64,000 nt of DNA from Coriobacteriia bacterium (GTDB taxonomy: Bacteria; Actinomycetota; Coriobacteriia; Coriobacteriales; UMGS124): positions 186,001 to 250,000 of the forward strand of contig JAGZEG010000001.1 in assembly GCA_018368455.1 (NCBI GenBank), read 5' to 3'. The position numbers and the translations under genes are program-made. Positions 26,125-35,442 of this stretch are shown piece by piece; the first letter of the stretch is position 1; every line of letters starts with the position of its first letter. Under the pieces are notes generated by a model. That model searched no databases. It was not told where the DNA came from and saw only the letters and a list, made by a program, of their open reading frames with translations.

Positions 26125-27540
26125 CTAAGCGCCGGTAGGCACAACGCGCGCGTGGAGCAGTCGCGTACGAGGGTCGTACGACTCGATGCAGGCGCGGACA
26201 AGGCCGGGCGTGACGGGTTCGACCATGCCCTGTGGGGCCTCGACGACGGCGCGATGGTAACTGGCCGTCGTACCACGGGCAGAGCCGTCTGCGGCGATGC
26301 GTTCGACGAGAACGGGCTCGACCGTACCCACGCGTGCTGCGGCGTCTGTGGCGCGCAGCTCATCGGCCAAGGTGCGCAGGCGTTCGGAGCGGACCTGCGC
26401 CACGCGGGGATCCACCTGGTTGGGCATGGACGCGGCCGGCGTGTCGGGCCGTGCTGAGAAGCGAAAGACGTGCATCTTCGAAAAGCGCATCTCGCGGCAG
26501 AACGCGAGCGTCTGCTCGAACTCCTCGTCCGTCTCGCCGGGGAACCCGACGATGACGTCCGTCGACAGCGAGAGCTCGGGCAGCTCGCTGCGTACCATCT
26601 CGACAACGTCGGCGAAGGTCTTCGTGTCGTAGGCGCGTCCCATGCGCGCGAGCGTCGCGTCGCAGCCGGACTGCAGCGGCAGGTGCAGGTGGGGACAGAC
26701 GACGCCGCGCAGCTCCGCCATGGCGTGCGCGAGCTCGGGCGTCACGTCGGGCGGCTCGATGCTCGAGGCGCGCACGATGGCGCGCTCCCTCGCCAGGTCG
26801 GACACCCTGCGCAACAGGCCGTCGAGGGCGATGGGCGCCCCGTCGGGGGCGGTGTCCCGATAGCGGCCCAGGTTGATGCCCGAGAGCACGACCTCGCCGG
26901 CGCCTTCGGCTAGCACGGTGCCCACCTGGCGCTCGACTTCGGGAAGCGGCGACGAGCGCACCGGGCCGCGGGCGCGCCACACGATGCAATACGTGCAGCG
27001 GTTGTCACAGCCGTCCTGCACCTTGACGCCGCGGCGTAGGCGCGTCTCGTAAGTCGATGCCTCGTGGCCGTGGGAGACGGCGGGGGTGGTTGGCGCCGCG
27101 GCGACCGAGACGCTCTCTGTGGGATTGGCGGCCGCTGTGCTATCAGGCGCGAGGCAGCCGTGTTCCGCGCTTTCTGCACCGACACGCGCCTGCTCGTCAA
27201 ACAGCCGCAGCGCCTCGCGAGCCACGTTTGCCTTGTCAGCGACGACGTGCACGCGCTCGCCCAGGGCGCGCGCCTCTTCGGGGAACAGGTTGGCGACGCA
27301 TCCCGTCACGCACACGAGCGGGCGCTGGGGCAGGCTCACCGCGTGTCGGATGGCCTTGCGCGTCTTGGCCTCGGCCTCGCCCGTGACGGCGCACGTGTTG
27401 ATCACGACAATGTCGGCGCTTCCCTCCCCTGCCGGTTCGCAGCCGAGCTCAGAGAGGGAGCGTTCCATCCAGTCGCTTTCGATGCGGTTGACCTTGCAGC
27501 CAAGGTTGACGACGCACGCCTTCACGCGGCGGGTGCTCAC
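26125..27540 (-). CDS. mtaB: tRNA N6-threonylcarbamoyladenosine (t6A) methylthiotransferase
   Basis: 471 aa. It is a radical-SAM methylthiotransferase that makes ms2t6A37 in ANN-decoding tRNAs. The N-terminal MTTase domain has NLGCKVN and INTCAVT. The radical-SAM cluster motif CDNRCTYC and the GFPGETDEEFEQT motif follow, with a TRAM-like C-terminus. MiaB is excluded by the GCKVN opening and overall length. A Ser/Ala/Pro-rich insert (about 120-165) separates the domains. The start is uncertain: GTG at 27540 (chosen) overlaps nothing, while GTG at 27588 would overlap dnaJ. Confidence 0.88.
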   Translation of the reverse strand: MSTRRVKACVVNLGCKVNRIESDWMERSLSELGCEPAGEGSADIVVINTCAVTGEAEAKTRKAIRHAVSLPQRPLVCVTGCVANLFPEEARALGERVHVVADKANVAREALRLFDEQARVGAESAEHGCLAPDSTAAANPTESVSVAAAPTTPAVSHGHEASTYETRLRRGVKVQDGCDNRCTYCIVWRARGPVRSSPLPEVERQVGTVLAEGAGEVVLSGINLGRYRDTAPDGAPIALDGLLRRVSDLARERAIVRASSIEPPDVTPELAHAMAELRGVVCPHLHLPLQSGCDATLARMGRAYDTKTFADVVEMVRSELPELSLSTDVIVGFPGETDEEFEQTLAFCREMRFSKMHVFRFSARPDTPAASMPNQVDPRVAQVRSERLRTLADELRATDAAARVGTVEPVLVERIAADGSARGTTASYHRAVVEAPQGMVEPVTPGLVRACIESYDPRTRLLHARVVPTGA

Positions 27541-27557
27541 GGCAGACCGCGCTCTCG

Positions 27558-28697
27558 CTACGACAGTGCGTCGCGCAGGCGCTGCCACGGCTTGCGGCTT
27601 GGCTTGCAGCCGTCTTTGCCGTCGAGCTGCTCGGCCAGCTCCTTCATGAGCTTACGCTGGTACTCCGTCAGCTTCTTCGGCACGACGACGTCGACGTGGG
27701 CCAGCAAGTCGCCGCGGCCCGAGCGGCCGACGCGCGGCATGCCCATGCCCTTGACGCGCACGACGTCGTCAAACTGGCAGCCGGCTGGGATGTCGACCGT
27801 GACCGTCTCGTCGGGCAGGATGCCCTCGACCTCGAGCGTCGTTCCCAGCGTCGCTTGCGTGATGGACGCCTCGACGCGCATGTGCAAGTCATCCCCGTCG
27901 CGCTGGAAGTTCTTGTCGCCTGAGACCGCCACGGTGACGATGAGGTCGCCCGTGTGGGCGCCGCGCACGCCAGCCTCGCCTGCGCCGGAGATGCGCACCT
28001 GCTGGCCGTCGCGAATGCCGGCGGGAACCTCGACGCTCACGCGCTCGCGGTCAGGTGCGCGACCCTCGCCGTCACAGTCGGGGCAGGGCTTGTCGATTTT
28101 CTGGCCTGTGCCGTTGCAGTCCGGGCACACGGAGCGCGTCTGCATCTGGCCGAGGAACGTGCGCTGCGTCGTGACGACCTGGCCGGTGCCGTGGCACGTG
28201 GGGCACGTCACGTTCTTGCTGCCCTCGGCGCAGCCCGACCCCTCGCACGTCTTGCACGGGGCCATGCGGTTGTAGGCGATCTCCTTCGTGCAGCCCGTCG
28301 CGGCCTCCTGCAGCGTGATGCGCACGGTCGCACCCATGTCTCGGCCGTCCATGCGCACGGCGCGCCCGCCCGCCCCGCCGGCTGAGCCGGAGAAGAACGA
28401 GCTGAACAGATCGCTCATGTCAAAGCCGCCGAAAATGTCGCCGATGTCCGGGCCGCCCTGGCCATAGCCGTCGACGCTCCCGTAGCGATCGTAGTACTCG
28501 CGCTTTTGCGGATCGGACAGCACGGCGTACGCCTCGTTGACCTCCTTGAAGCGCTCCTCGGCGTCGGGGGCCTTGTTGATGTCGGGGTGTAGCGTGCGCG
28601 CCTTCTGGCGGAACGCCTTCTGGATGTCGGACTCGCTTGCGTTGCGGTCGAGGCCGAGAATGGCGTAGTAGTCCTTAGGGGATGCGGAACCGGGCAT
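27558..28697 (-). CDS. dnaJ: Chaperone protein DnaJ
   Basis: 379 aa Hsp40 co-chaperone for DnaK. The J-domain has the HPD motif (LHPDINKA) in its first 70 residues. A Gly/Phe region with DIFGGFDMSDLFSSFF follows, then four CxxCxGxG zinc repeats (CKTCEGSG, CPTCHGTG, CPDCNGTG, CPDCDGEG) and both C-terminal substrate-binding domains. The ATG at 28697 follows AGAAGG. A second DnaJ-like gene lies about 200 bp upstream, and mtaB follows closely. Confidence 0.95.
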   Translation of the reverse strand: MPGSASPKDYYAILGLDRNASESDIQKAFRQKARTLHPDINKAPDAEERFKEVNEAYAVLSDPQKREYYDRYGSVDGYGQGGPDIGDIFGGFDMSDLFSSFFSGSAGGAGGRAVRMDGRDMGATVRITLQEAATGCTKEIAYNRMAPCKTCEGSGCAEGSKNVTCPTCHGTGQVVTTQRTFLGQMQTRSVCPDCNGTGQKIDKPCPDCDGEGRAPDRERVSVEVPAGIRDGQQVRISGAGEAGVRGAHTGDLIVTVAVSGDKNFQRDGDDLHMRVEASITQATLGTTLEVEGILPDETVTVDIPAGCQFDDVVRVKGMGMPRVGRSGRGDLLAHVDVVVPKKLTEYQRKLMKELAEQLDGKDGCKPSRKPWQRLRDALS

Positions 28698-28906
28698 GGC
28701 CAACCTTCTCTTGCGTGCTCCCGCGGCCCCTGGCGAGGCAACGTGCGGGAGGGCGCACCTGCGGACCTGAGTCGAGGCGCGCCGTTTCCTTAGACGTTTT
28801 CAGCCTTTGAATACTATCGCGGGGACATCGGATGAAACGGGCCTTCACTATATGAACAGGCCCCGGGACGACCGCACGGCTGTCCCGGGGCCTGCGTGCC
28901 TGCGCG

Positions 28907-30007
28907 CTAGATGAAGAGGCGCGAGCACGACATGAGCGGCATGAGCAAAATGAACATGAACAGGCCGATGACGAGGCCGAAGCCGATGCGTCGTGCCGCG
29001 CGGTTCCAGAAGCTGCCGCCCTTCTTGCGCCCACCCATCGGGAACATGAAGAAGATGAAGAACAGCGGCAGGGCGAAGAACGAGAGCAGGCGCAGGATGG
29101 TCCCGGCGAACAGCGAGCACAGAACGAGGGCGAGAACGACGCCGAGCACCGTGAATCCAAACTCCTGGGAGCTTGTGAGGTGCTCGGAGGGAACGGTGAG
29201 CTCCGCCTCGAGATCCCCCTGCGCGCCGCCGCAGCGACCGGCGTCGCCGGCGCCCTTGACGCGCAGCACGGCGCCGTCGTGCGAGCCGGCGGGGATGTGG
29301 ATGGCGACTGTAGCGCGGCGCAGACGAGTGCCCGAGCCGGAGCACTCGGGGCACAGGTCCTTGATGACCTTGCCGCTGCCGTTGCACTCGGGGCAGCGCA
29401 TCGTCTGCTGCACGTCACCCATGAACGTCGTGAGGCGCGCGTTGACGGATCCCTTGCCGTGGCACGTCGGGCACGTGACGATGCCGTCGGAGGACTGGGT
29501 GCCCCGGCCCCCGCAGCTCGTGCACGCCTCGAAGCGCTCGAACGAGATCGTCTTCGTGGTGCCGTGTCGTGCCTCGTCCGCCTCGAGCGTCAATGAGATG
29601 CGACGGGATCCGCCGGGTTCGGTGGAGAAGGGCGCCGTGTTTGAGCGGCGCCGGCTTGCGGAGGCCTGGCCTGCAGCGCCGGCAAACGGGCCCCAGAACG
29701 GACCAAACGGGTCGAACGGCATGCCACCGAAGGGGGAGCCGCCCGTGGAGCCTCCAGCGCCGCCCGCGTAGGGATTCTGCGTCGTGAAGCCCCCGGCGCG
29801 AATGACGTCGTAGCGCTGGCGCTTACCCGGGTCGGACAGCGTCTCGTACGCCTCAGAGAGCTCCTTGAAGCGCTCCTCGGCGTCGGGAGCCTTGTTGACG
29901 TCGGGGTGCATCGTCGCGGCCTTCTTGCGGAAGGCCTTCTTGATGTCGTCTGTGGAGGCGTCTTTGGGGACGCCGAGGATGTCGTAGAAGTCTTTGGTGT
30001 CTGCCAC
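28907..30007 (-). CDS. DnaJ-like protein with C-terminal membrane helices
   Basis: 366 aa starting at GTG (30007). The J-domain carries HPD (MHPDVNKA). A Gly/Phe-rich linker and four Cys pairs follow: CTSCGGRG, CPTCHGKG, CPECNGSG and CPECSGSG. After the first C-terminal beta domain the usual second substrate domain and dimerisation end are missing. In their place are two hydrophobic blocks (about 280-322 and 343-362), each enough for one or two helices, with a short basic loop between. This implies a membrane-tethered J-protein, perhaps recruiting DnaK to secretion or membrane-protein folding. It is upstream of the canonical dnaJ. Confidence 0.82.
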   Translation of the reverse strand: MADTKDFYDILGVPKDASTDDIKKAFRKKAATMHPDVNKAPDAEERFKELSEAYETLSDPGKRQRYDVIRAGGFTTQNPYAGGAGGSTGGSPFGGMPFDPFGPFWGPFAGAAGQASASRRRSNTAPFSTEPGGSRRISLTLEADEARHGTTKTISFERFEACTSCGGRGTQSSDGIVTCPTCHGKGSVNARLTTFMGDVQQTMRCPECNGSGKVIKDLCPECSGSGTRLRRATVAIHIPAGSHDGAVLRVKGAGDAGRCGGAQGDLEAELTVPSEHLTSSQEFGFTVLGVVLALVLCSLFAGTILRLLSFFALPLFFIFFMFPMGGRKKGGSFWNRAARRIGFGLVIGLFMFILLMPLMSCSRLFI

Positions 30008-30774
30008 GTGTGGCCGGCCTATCCCTCGGTACGAAGCGGGGCAAGCCGGTTGAGGGCCGGGTGAGCACCCGCGAAAACGTGCTGGGGATATTCTACCCAG
30101 CGCAGGGCGGCAACACGAAACGCCCAGAATGCCGAGGTGTTTTCAGGAAAGCGGGCCAGGGTTTAACGCGCGCTTCCGGAGGTGCCATGCAGGCGGGCTC
30201 GGATTGCGGTTCTGCAGGGTTTTGCAAAACGGGGGCGCGAATTTGGGCGTGAAACGCGGCTGTGCTGGGTTTGCCTGCTAGAAATCTGCGCGGCTTCTGG
30301 TGGCTTTTGGAGGTATGCCGTTCTAGCCTGCGTGTTTCGCGTGCGCCCCGTGGACAGCTGCTCCTTTCGGTTCGCGCAAACCTGGCACAAAAGAAATGCG
30401 CGCCCAAAATGATGGGCTGGTTTTGCATAACATTGCTGAAGCGTGGATCTTGCCAGGCTGCTGGGGTGCACGGAAGCAGGGAAGCGGCACGTCGTGCAGG
30501 TGAAGAGCTTAGCGGGGGACGTGGTGGTCGCCGTAGTTGCGCGTCGATGCTTTCTTGCGAGGCGAGCAAAGCGATTGGTGGCGTGTGATCAGCTGTCGAC
30601 ATTCACCGGCACATTACGAAGCGCTCAGCGACTGTATCGAAAAAGGTGCTTCACATAGTTTTCACATTGATGCATGATGTGCGTTGTCCGGTTCGCAGTG
30701 CGATATAGGGATCGCGAGGCGAAGCGTGGCATTGCACTCGACCACGAAACACAAGGTAAAGGGGGACGTATCTG
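30008..30774. other. Long intergenic region with degenerate repeat modules
   Basis: 767 bp between divergent genes with no supportable protein. It holds module M1 (30202-30226), M2 (GAATTTGGGCG, 30239-30249) and M3 (TGTGCTGGGTTT, 30261-30272). A weaker related copy is at 30395-30440. The same modules recur after the flavoprotein gene in reverse order. The part from 30500 to 30774 presumably carries the flavoprotein promoter. Confidence 0.6.
30202..30272 (+). repeat. Repeat module block A (M1-M2-M3)
   Basis: M1 reads GATTGCGGTTCTGCA then GGGTTTTGCA; M2 GAATTTGGGCG; M3 TGTGCTGGGTTT. All three recur in the same strand sense at 32569-32633 but in the order M3-M2-M1. Confidence 0.6.
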
Positions 30775-32457
30775 ATGGAGCAAACCAATCTCACGCGTCG
30801 TTCGTTCGTTGCCGGTGTTGCTGGTTCTACTGGTGTTGTGCTTGCCTCTATGGCGGCGCACGATGCTTTGGCGGCAGGGGCAGCTTCCGATCCCAACGGC
30901 CAGGCGCCGACGGGCGAGCTGCCCTGGCTCGGTGCCGAGCCTGAGATCTCCGATGCCGATGTCGAGCAGGAAGTTAGTGTTGATGTGGTTGTCATCGGAT
31001 GCGGACTGGCAGGCACGCTTGCTGTGCGTTCGGCCGCAGAAGAGGGCGCGACGGTAGCGGCGTTCGAGAAGGGCGATGGCGTTCAGGCTCGAAGCGGCGA
31101 GTACGCCATTGTTGGTGGTACCCTCGCCGGGCGATGGGGACGCGAGGAGTTCGACATCGATATGCTCGTCGAGCACGAGATGGACGAGTGCTCCTACTTC
31201 CCGAAGCGCACGATCTGGCGAAAGTACTTCGAACATGGCGCCGAGGTGTTTGACTGGTATATCGGGGCGAAGGAAGACATCGTCATCCTCGACACGTCTG
31301 ACCAAGAGGCACCGGCTGACGCCGAGGCTGTCGTGCGCCCATTCTTTGTGCCAATGATCAACGACTACGATTGGACGACCGAGCAGCATCCCTGTTTCCC
31401 GAGTTCGCTCATCATTGAGCCGAGCCACGTGCCGGTCATTCAGGCAAACATGAACAAAGCCATCGAGGCAGGTGCCCAGACGTTCTACGGTCACTTCGTC
31501 GAGAAACTTATCATGGAGGACGGCCGCTGCACGGGCTGCTATGCGCGCAATGCCGAGACGGGAAAGTACGTCAAGGCAACGGCGTCCAAGGGCGTCATTC
31601 TGGCTACGGGAGACTACGGCAGCAATCCTGACATCATCCAATACTACTGCCCCGAGGTCATTGCCAATGGCATCACGGAACTCTGGATGAACCAGGACGT
31701 CGAGGGCAATCCGACGAACACGGGTGACGGCCTAAAGCTCGGTGCGTGGGCAGGTGCGGCAATCCAGCAGCATCACGCGCCGATGATCCACCATATGGGC
31801 AACACGCCTGACGGTGCTCAGGGCCCGCTTGGCATCGATCCCTACCTGCGCCTCAACAAGGCTGGCCAGCGCTTCATGAACGAGGACTGCCCCGGGCAGC
31901 AGACTGAGAATCAGATGGAGAATCAGCAGGACCACACTGCCTATATGATCTGGGATGCCAACTGGCAGGAACAAATCAAGAGCTTCCCTGCTGCCCACGG
32001 CCTGAAGTACGACGCCACGCAGGAGACGATCGATGCGGCCGTCGAGGCGGGCCAGGTTTATAAGGCCGACACACTTGAGGAGCTGTTTGGCCTTGTTGAC
32101 ATTGATGCCGAAGCGGCGCTCGCTTCGGTTGAGCGCTACAACGAGCTTGCAGCGAAGGGCAAGGACGAAGACTTTGGCAAGAAGGCGTCACGTCTGTTTG
32201 CTCTGGACACGCCGCCCTACTACATTCAGCCGATGGGCCTTTCCCCGATGCTCGTGTGCATAGGCGGCCTGGAGAGCGACGAGGAGTGCCACGTGTACAG
32301 CTCCGATCGTACGGTCATTCCTGGCCTGTATGCGTGCGGTAACATCCAGGGTAACCGCTTTGCCGTGCAATATCCTATTGGCTTCAAGGGCGTGAGTCAC
32401 GGTCTCTGCATGTACTACGGGTACGTCGCAGGAAAGAACGCAGTGGCACAGAAGTAG
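30775..32457 (+). CDS. Tat-exported FAD-dependent fumarate-reductase-like flavoprotein
   Basis: 560 aa. The Tat leader TRRSFVAGVAGSTG is at 7-20 and the cleavage site is near 34. The FAD motif VVIGCGLAGTLA is at 71-82, followed by an FAD-binding-2/fumarate reductase fold, including LYACGNIQGNRFA near the end. No FMN_bind or heme domain is present, so electrons must come from a separate protein. The substrate is unknown; Coriobacteriia carry many such paralogues. It is a single gene between repeat blocks, with a clear terminator after it. The ATG at 30775 is preceded by AAAGGGG. Confidence 0.87.
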   Translation: MEQTNLTRRSFVAGVAGSTGVVLASMAAHDALAAGAASDPNGQAPTGELPWLGAEPEISDADVEQEVSVDVVVIGCGLAGTLAVRSAAEEGATVAAFEKGDGVQARSGEYAIVGGTLAGRWGREEFDIDMLVEHEMDECSYFPKRTIWRKYFEHGAEVFDWYIGAKEDIVILDTSDQEAPADAEAVVRPFFVPMINDYDWTTEQHPCFPSSLIIEPSHVPVIQANMNKAIEAGAQTFYGHFVEKLIMEDGRCTGCYARNAETGKYVKATASKGVILATGDYGSNPDIIQYYCPEVIANGITELWMNQDVEGNPTNTGDGLKLGAWAGAAIQQHHAPMIHHMGNTPDGAQGPLGIDPYLRLNKAGQRFMNEDCPGQQTENQMENQQDHTAYMIWDANWQEQIKSFPAAHGLKYDATQETIDAAVEAGQVYKADTLEELFGLVDIDAEAALASVERYNELAAKGKDEDFGKKASRLFALDTPPYYIQPMGLSPMLVCIGGLESDEECHVYSSDRTVIPGLYACGNIQGNRFAVQYPIGFKGVSHGLCMYYGYVAGKNAVAQK

Positions 32458-32484
32458 TGTTTGCTAGACATAACGAGTATGCAC

Positions 32485-32525
32485 GACCCCGGAGGCGTGG
32501 GATGCTCCGGGGTCGCGTTTGTCTT
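32485..32525 (+). terminator. Intrinsic terminator of the flavoprotein gene
   Basis: CGACCCCGGAG / CTCCGGGGTCG perfect 11-nt arms, 10-nt loop, then CGTTTGTCTT. Confidence 0.85.
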
Positions 32526-32568
32526 GAGGGGTCGCTTGGCTTCGCTTCTGCTGGTCAGAATATTCGGA

Positions 32569-32633
32569 TGTGCTGGGTTTTGTATTTTGAGGCTCTGAAT
32601 TTGGGCGCAGATTGCGGGTCTGCAAGGTTTGCA
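32569..32633 (+). repeat. Repeat module block B (M3-M2-M1)
   Basis: M3 TGTGCTGGGTTT (32569-32580) and M2 GAATTTGGGCG (32597-32607) are identical to block A. M1 (32610-32633, GATTGCGGGTCTGCA then AGGTTTGCA) is near-identical to M1 of block A. Confidence 0.6.
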
Positions 32634-32834
32634 GAGACCTCTGCGCGGGGCGCTGCTCGGGTGGTGGGGCTTGACCTGCGGGAATGGTTTGCTTGCTCTC
32701 ATTCGAAGCCCGATTCCTTGGCGCAAAGCTAGCATAGCCGTAAAACGCGCCCGATTTTGGGAGGCCGGTTTGCAAAAGCTTGCAGAGTCGTCAAATCTGG
32801 CCGAGGGAAGTAGGCGCGAGCAGGCTTTGCGAAG

Positions 32835-34235
32835 CTATGCGAGATCCCAGAACGCCTCGTAGAGCTCGTTGCCGAGGAGCCAGCCTTGCTCGGTGGGAGC
32901 GAGGCGGCCTTCGGGTGTACGAATTGCAAGGTCGCGTGCTTCGACGTCTGCGAGAGCGGCGTCGAGGGCGGTACCCATGACGCCGCGGGCGCGTGCGAGT
33001 AGATCAGTCCCCACCCCCGCGCTCATGCGCATGCCGAGCATAAGGTCCTCTGCTAGGGCCTCGCGCTTTGAGAGCGTTTCGACGGCTATGTGGAGCGGGG
33101 CGTTCTCGCGCACAGCATCCGTGAGCCTTCTGGCGTTGTCGGTCAAGCGGATGCGGACCCGGGCGATGTGATCCTCACTCGCAGCTAAAGCGCGCTTGGC
33201 AAGGATGACTCCCGGTATAGCGAAGAGCCGGTCGCCCAGATCGCATGGCTTGTCCGAGGCACCGGAACTTGCTCGGACATCGCGTGCCGCTACTGTCGAC
33301 TCGGCGTCTCCCCACAGCTCGGGGTCGGCGGCCGCTGGATCCTCGGGGGCGCACAGCAGTGGCAGGGCTTCTGCCAGCGCGGCGAACTCCTGCGGCGTCA
33401 GCATGCTGGCGGCCGATGTTCCCAACCCTAGGTAGCTTCGGCCTGTCCAGTAGGCGATGTTGTGCTGGCAGACATGGCCAGGCCGCGCGTAACTTGCGAC
33501 TTCGTAGCGCGTCAGGCCCGCTCTCGACAGGACGCGTTCGGCCACGAGCATAAGGTCTGCCTCCGCGTCGTCCTCGGGCCACACCTCCTCCCCTGACTCG
33601 CATGCGCGCCACAGCGGAGTGCCCTCCTCGACCATGAGGGGGTAACAGCTCACATGAGAGGCGCCGGCGTCGAGTACGCCGTGCAGGGAGGCTTCGAGGC
33701 TTTCGGCCGTCTGCAGGGGTGTGGCGCACATGAGATCGCACGAGAGGTCGAGCCCTGCGTCGCGCACGGCAGATGTCGCCTGCAACGCGCGGGTGCGGTC
33801 GTGAACGCGGCCGAGACGCGCGAGTTCGGCGTCATTGAGTGATTGCACGCCGAGGGATATGCGGGTGAGTCCTGACTCAGCCAGGGAGCGGACGAGATCA
33901 ACATCAAGCGACTCGGGGTTTGCCTCGGAGGAGAACTCTCCTAGGGGGCTTCCGGCTTGTCGACAGGCAGCAGAAGCCTCGCGAACGAGCTCCGCAAGGT
34001 CGGCTCCTGCCATAGTGGGTGTCCCTCCCCCCACATAGGCAGTTTTGATGCTTGCGAGAAGCCCACTCTTCCCCGCCCTGCGAACCAGCGAGCGCAGCGC
34101 ACCCACATACGCCCCAATGAGCGGATCCTCATGCGGCACAGCTGAAGTGGAAAAGTCGCAATACCGACACCGCGCGACACAAAAGGGCACGTGCAGGTAG
34201 AGGGCTGAAACACCTGTATCACATGTGCTTGCCAC
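32835..34235 (-). CDS. hemW: HemW-like radical SAM protein (putative heme chaperone)
   Basis: 466 aa. The radical-SAM motif CVARCRYCDF is near the N-terminus, then GGGTP and ISLGVQSLNDAELARLGRVH, which are HemW/HemN-type signatures. The three-Cys-plus-CDF pattern and lack of the HemN N-terminal extension favour HemW, which delivers heme to membrane enzymes. The start is uncertain: GTG at 34235 gives a normal N-terminus but lacks a good ribosome site. It is downstream of dusB and lepA on the same strand, and lepA-hemW proximity is common. Confidence 0.86.
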   Translation of the reverse strand: MASTCDTGVSALYLHVPFCVARCRYCDFSTSAVPHEDPLIGAYVGALRSLVRRAGKSGLLASIKTAYVGGGTPTMAGADLAELVREASAACRQAGSPLGEFSSEANPESLDVDLVRSLAESGLTRISLGVQSLNDAELARLGRVHDRTRALQATSAVRDAGLDLSCDLMCATPLQTAESLEASLHGVLDAGASHVSCYPLMVEEGTPLWRACESGEEVWPEDDAEADLMLVAERVLSRAGLTRYEVASYARPGHVCQHNIAYWTGRSYLGLGTSAASMLTPQEFAALAEALPLLCAPEDPAAADPELWGDAESTVAARDVRASSGASDKPCDLGDRLFAIPGVILAKRALAASEDHIARVRIRLTDNARRLTDAVRENAPLHIAVETLSKREALAEDLMLGMRMSAGVGTDLLARARGVMGTALDAALADVEARDLAIRTPEGRLAPTEQGWLLGNELYEAFWDLA

Positions 34236-34437
34236 CCGGATCGCCCCCGTCGGTCTCTCTTCTCTATCTGCGGCTCCTCTGCCGCAACCACGGCTGTGGA
34301 GCACCTGCGCACAAGGGACGGCGCGGCAGGTGGTCCGCCGCGAGTTCCGCAGTGCCCGGCGCTTTATGCCGGGCGATACGAGGACTGTCTGAGCGCCGGA
34401 TTACCTGCCGCGCCATCCCGACCAAGCGGAAACAGCA

Positions 34438-35442
34438 TTACAGCATCCCGTGCGCGCGGCAGGCCGCCTCCATCTCGTCTATCAGCACCTCGTAGTCGTG
34501 CTCGTCACAGCATTCCATGGAGCGGGCGCGCCACGTGCTCGCGGCTGGCAGGCCCTTCACGTACCAGCCGACCATTGGGCGCAGCCGAGCCATGTGACTG
34601 CCCCGCTCGGCAAAGCGCCGCACGTGCGTGCGCAGGGCGTCGAGGCGCTGGGTTATCGTCGGCTCAGGAGGAAGGGATCCCGTGCGTAGCAGGGCTTCCG
34701 CACGTGCGAAGAACCAAGGGTTACCGTAGCTGCCACGTGCCACAAACACGCCGGAGCACGCCGTCGTCTGGAGCAGCGCCACAGCGTCGACCGGCTCGAA
34801 TACGTCGCCCGAGCCGATAACGGGCACGTCGACGCTGCGAGCAACATCGTCGATGACGCGCCAGTCAGCATGTCCACGATAGAGCTGTCCGGCGCTGCGC
34901 CCGTGCACGGCGACGCCGCAAGCCCCGCTCGCCTCCATGCGTTGGGCGAACTCGGGCGCAAGAACCTCGTCGGAGCGGATACCGGCGCGGATCTTCACCG
35001 TGACGGGCACGCGCCCCGCAACGCCGCGCACCGTGGCCTCAAGGCACGCAGCGGCGACGTCGGGCGTGCCCATGAGGGCGCAACCCTCGCCTTTCTTGAA
35101 CACCTTGGGCACGGGACACGCCATGTTGATGTCGACAAGTGCGAGACGATGGCCGAGGCGCTCGCACACCTGTGCCGCGCCCGCCTCGAACTGCTCGGGC
35201 TTGTTGCCAAACAGCTGCACGGCAACCTGGTCCTCGTCGGGCGCGGGCTCCACGAGCTCCCAGGTACGCTCGGAATCGAAGGCGAGGCCCGCGACGGAGA
35301 CCATCTCGGTGTACGCGAGAGGACATCCGTGGTCGCGGGCTATTGAGCGGTACGTCGCGTCCGTCACGCCGGCCATGGGCGCAAGCATGAACGGGTGGGC
35401 CGCCAGGCGCTCGCGAAGCGCTTTGACCTGGTCGTTCGCCAC
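34438..35442 (-). CDS. dus: tRNA-dihydrouridine synthase
   Basis: 334 aa FMN-dependent TIM barrel that reduces uridines in tRNA D-loops. Motifs: APMAGVTDATYR (21-32), NMACPVPKV with the catalytic Cys, VTVKIRAG, VHGRS and PVIGSGDV. The GTG start at 35442 directly follows the lepA TAA (TAAGTG), with AAGGTGG 8 nt before it, so translation is coupled to lepA. Confidence 0.93.
   Translation of the reverse strand: MANDQVKALRERLAAHPFMLAPMAGVTDATYRSIARDHGCPLAYTEMVSVAGLAFDSERTWELVEPAPDEDQVAVQLFGNKPEQFEAGAAQVCERLGHRLALVDINMACPVPKVFKKGEGCALMGTPDVAAACLEATVRGVAGRVPVTVKIRAGIRSDEVLAPEFAQRMEASGACGVAVHGRSAGQLYRGHADWRVIDDVARSVDVPVIGSGDVFEPVDAVALLQTTACSGVFVARGSYGNPWFFARAEALLRTGSLPPEPTITQRLDALRTHVRRFAERGSHMARLRPMVGWYVKGLPAASTWRARSMECCDEHDYEVLIDEMEAACRAHGML

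Larger units (their letters stand above)
32458..32834. other. Convergent intergenic region with repeat module block B
   Basis: 377 bp between the flavoprotein and hemW stops. It contains a terminator (32485-32525), block B (32569-32633) and a weaker related copy (32741-32790). No gene is supported. Confidence 0.6.

Noticed and set aside
30093..30602. Leftward open frame in the repeat-bearing intergenic region
   Set aside because: Composition is explained by the repeat modules; no start signal or family similarity. Same for 32464-32775.
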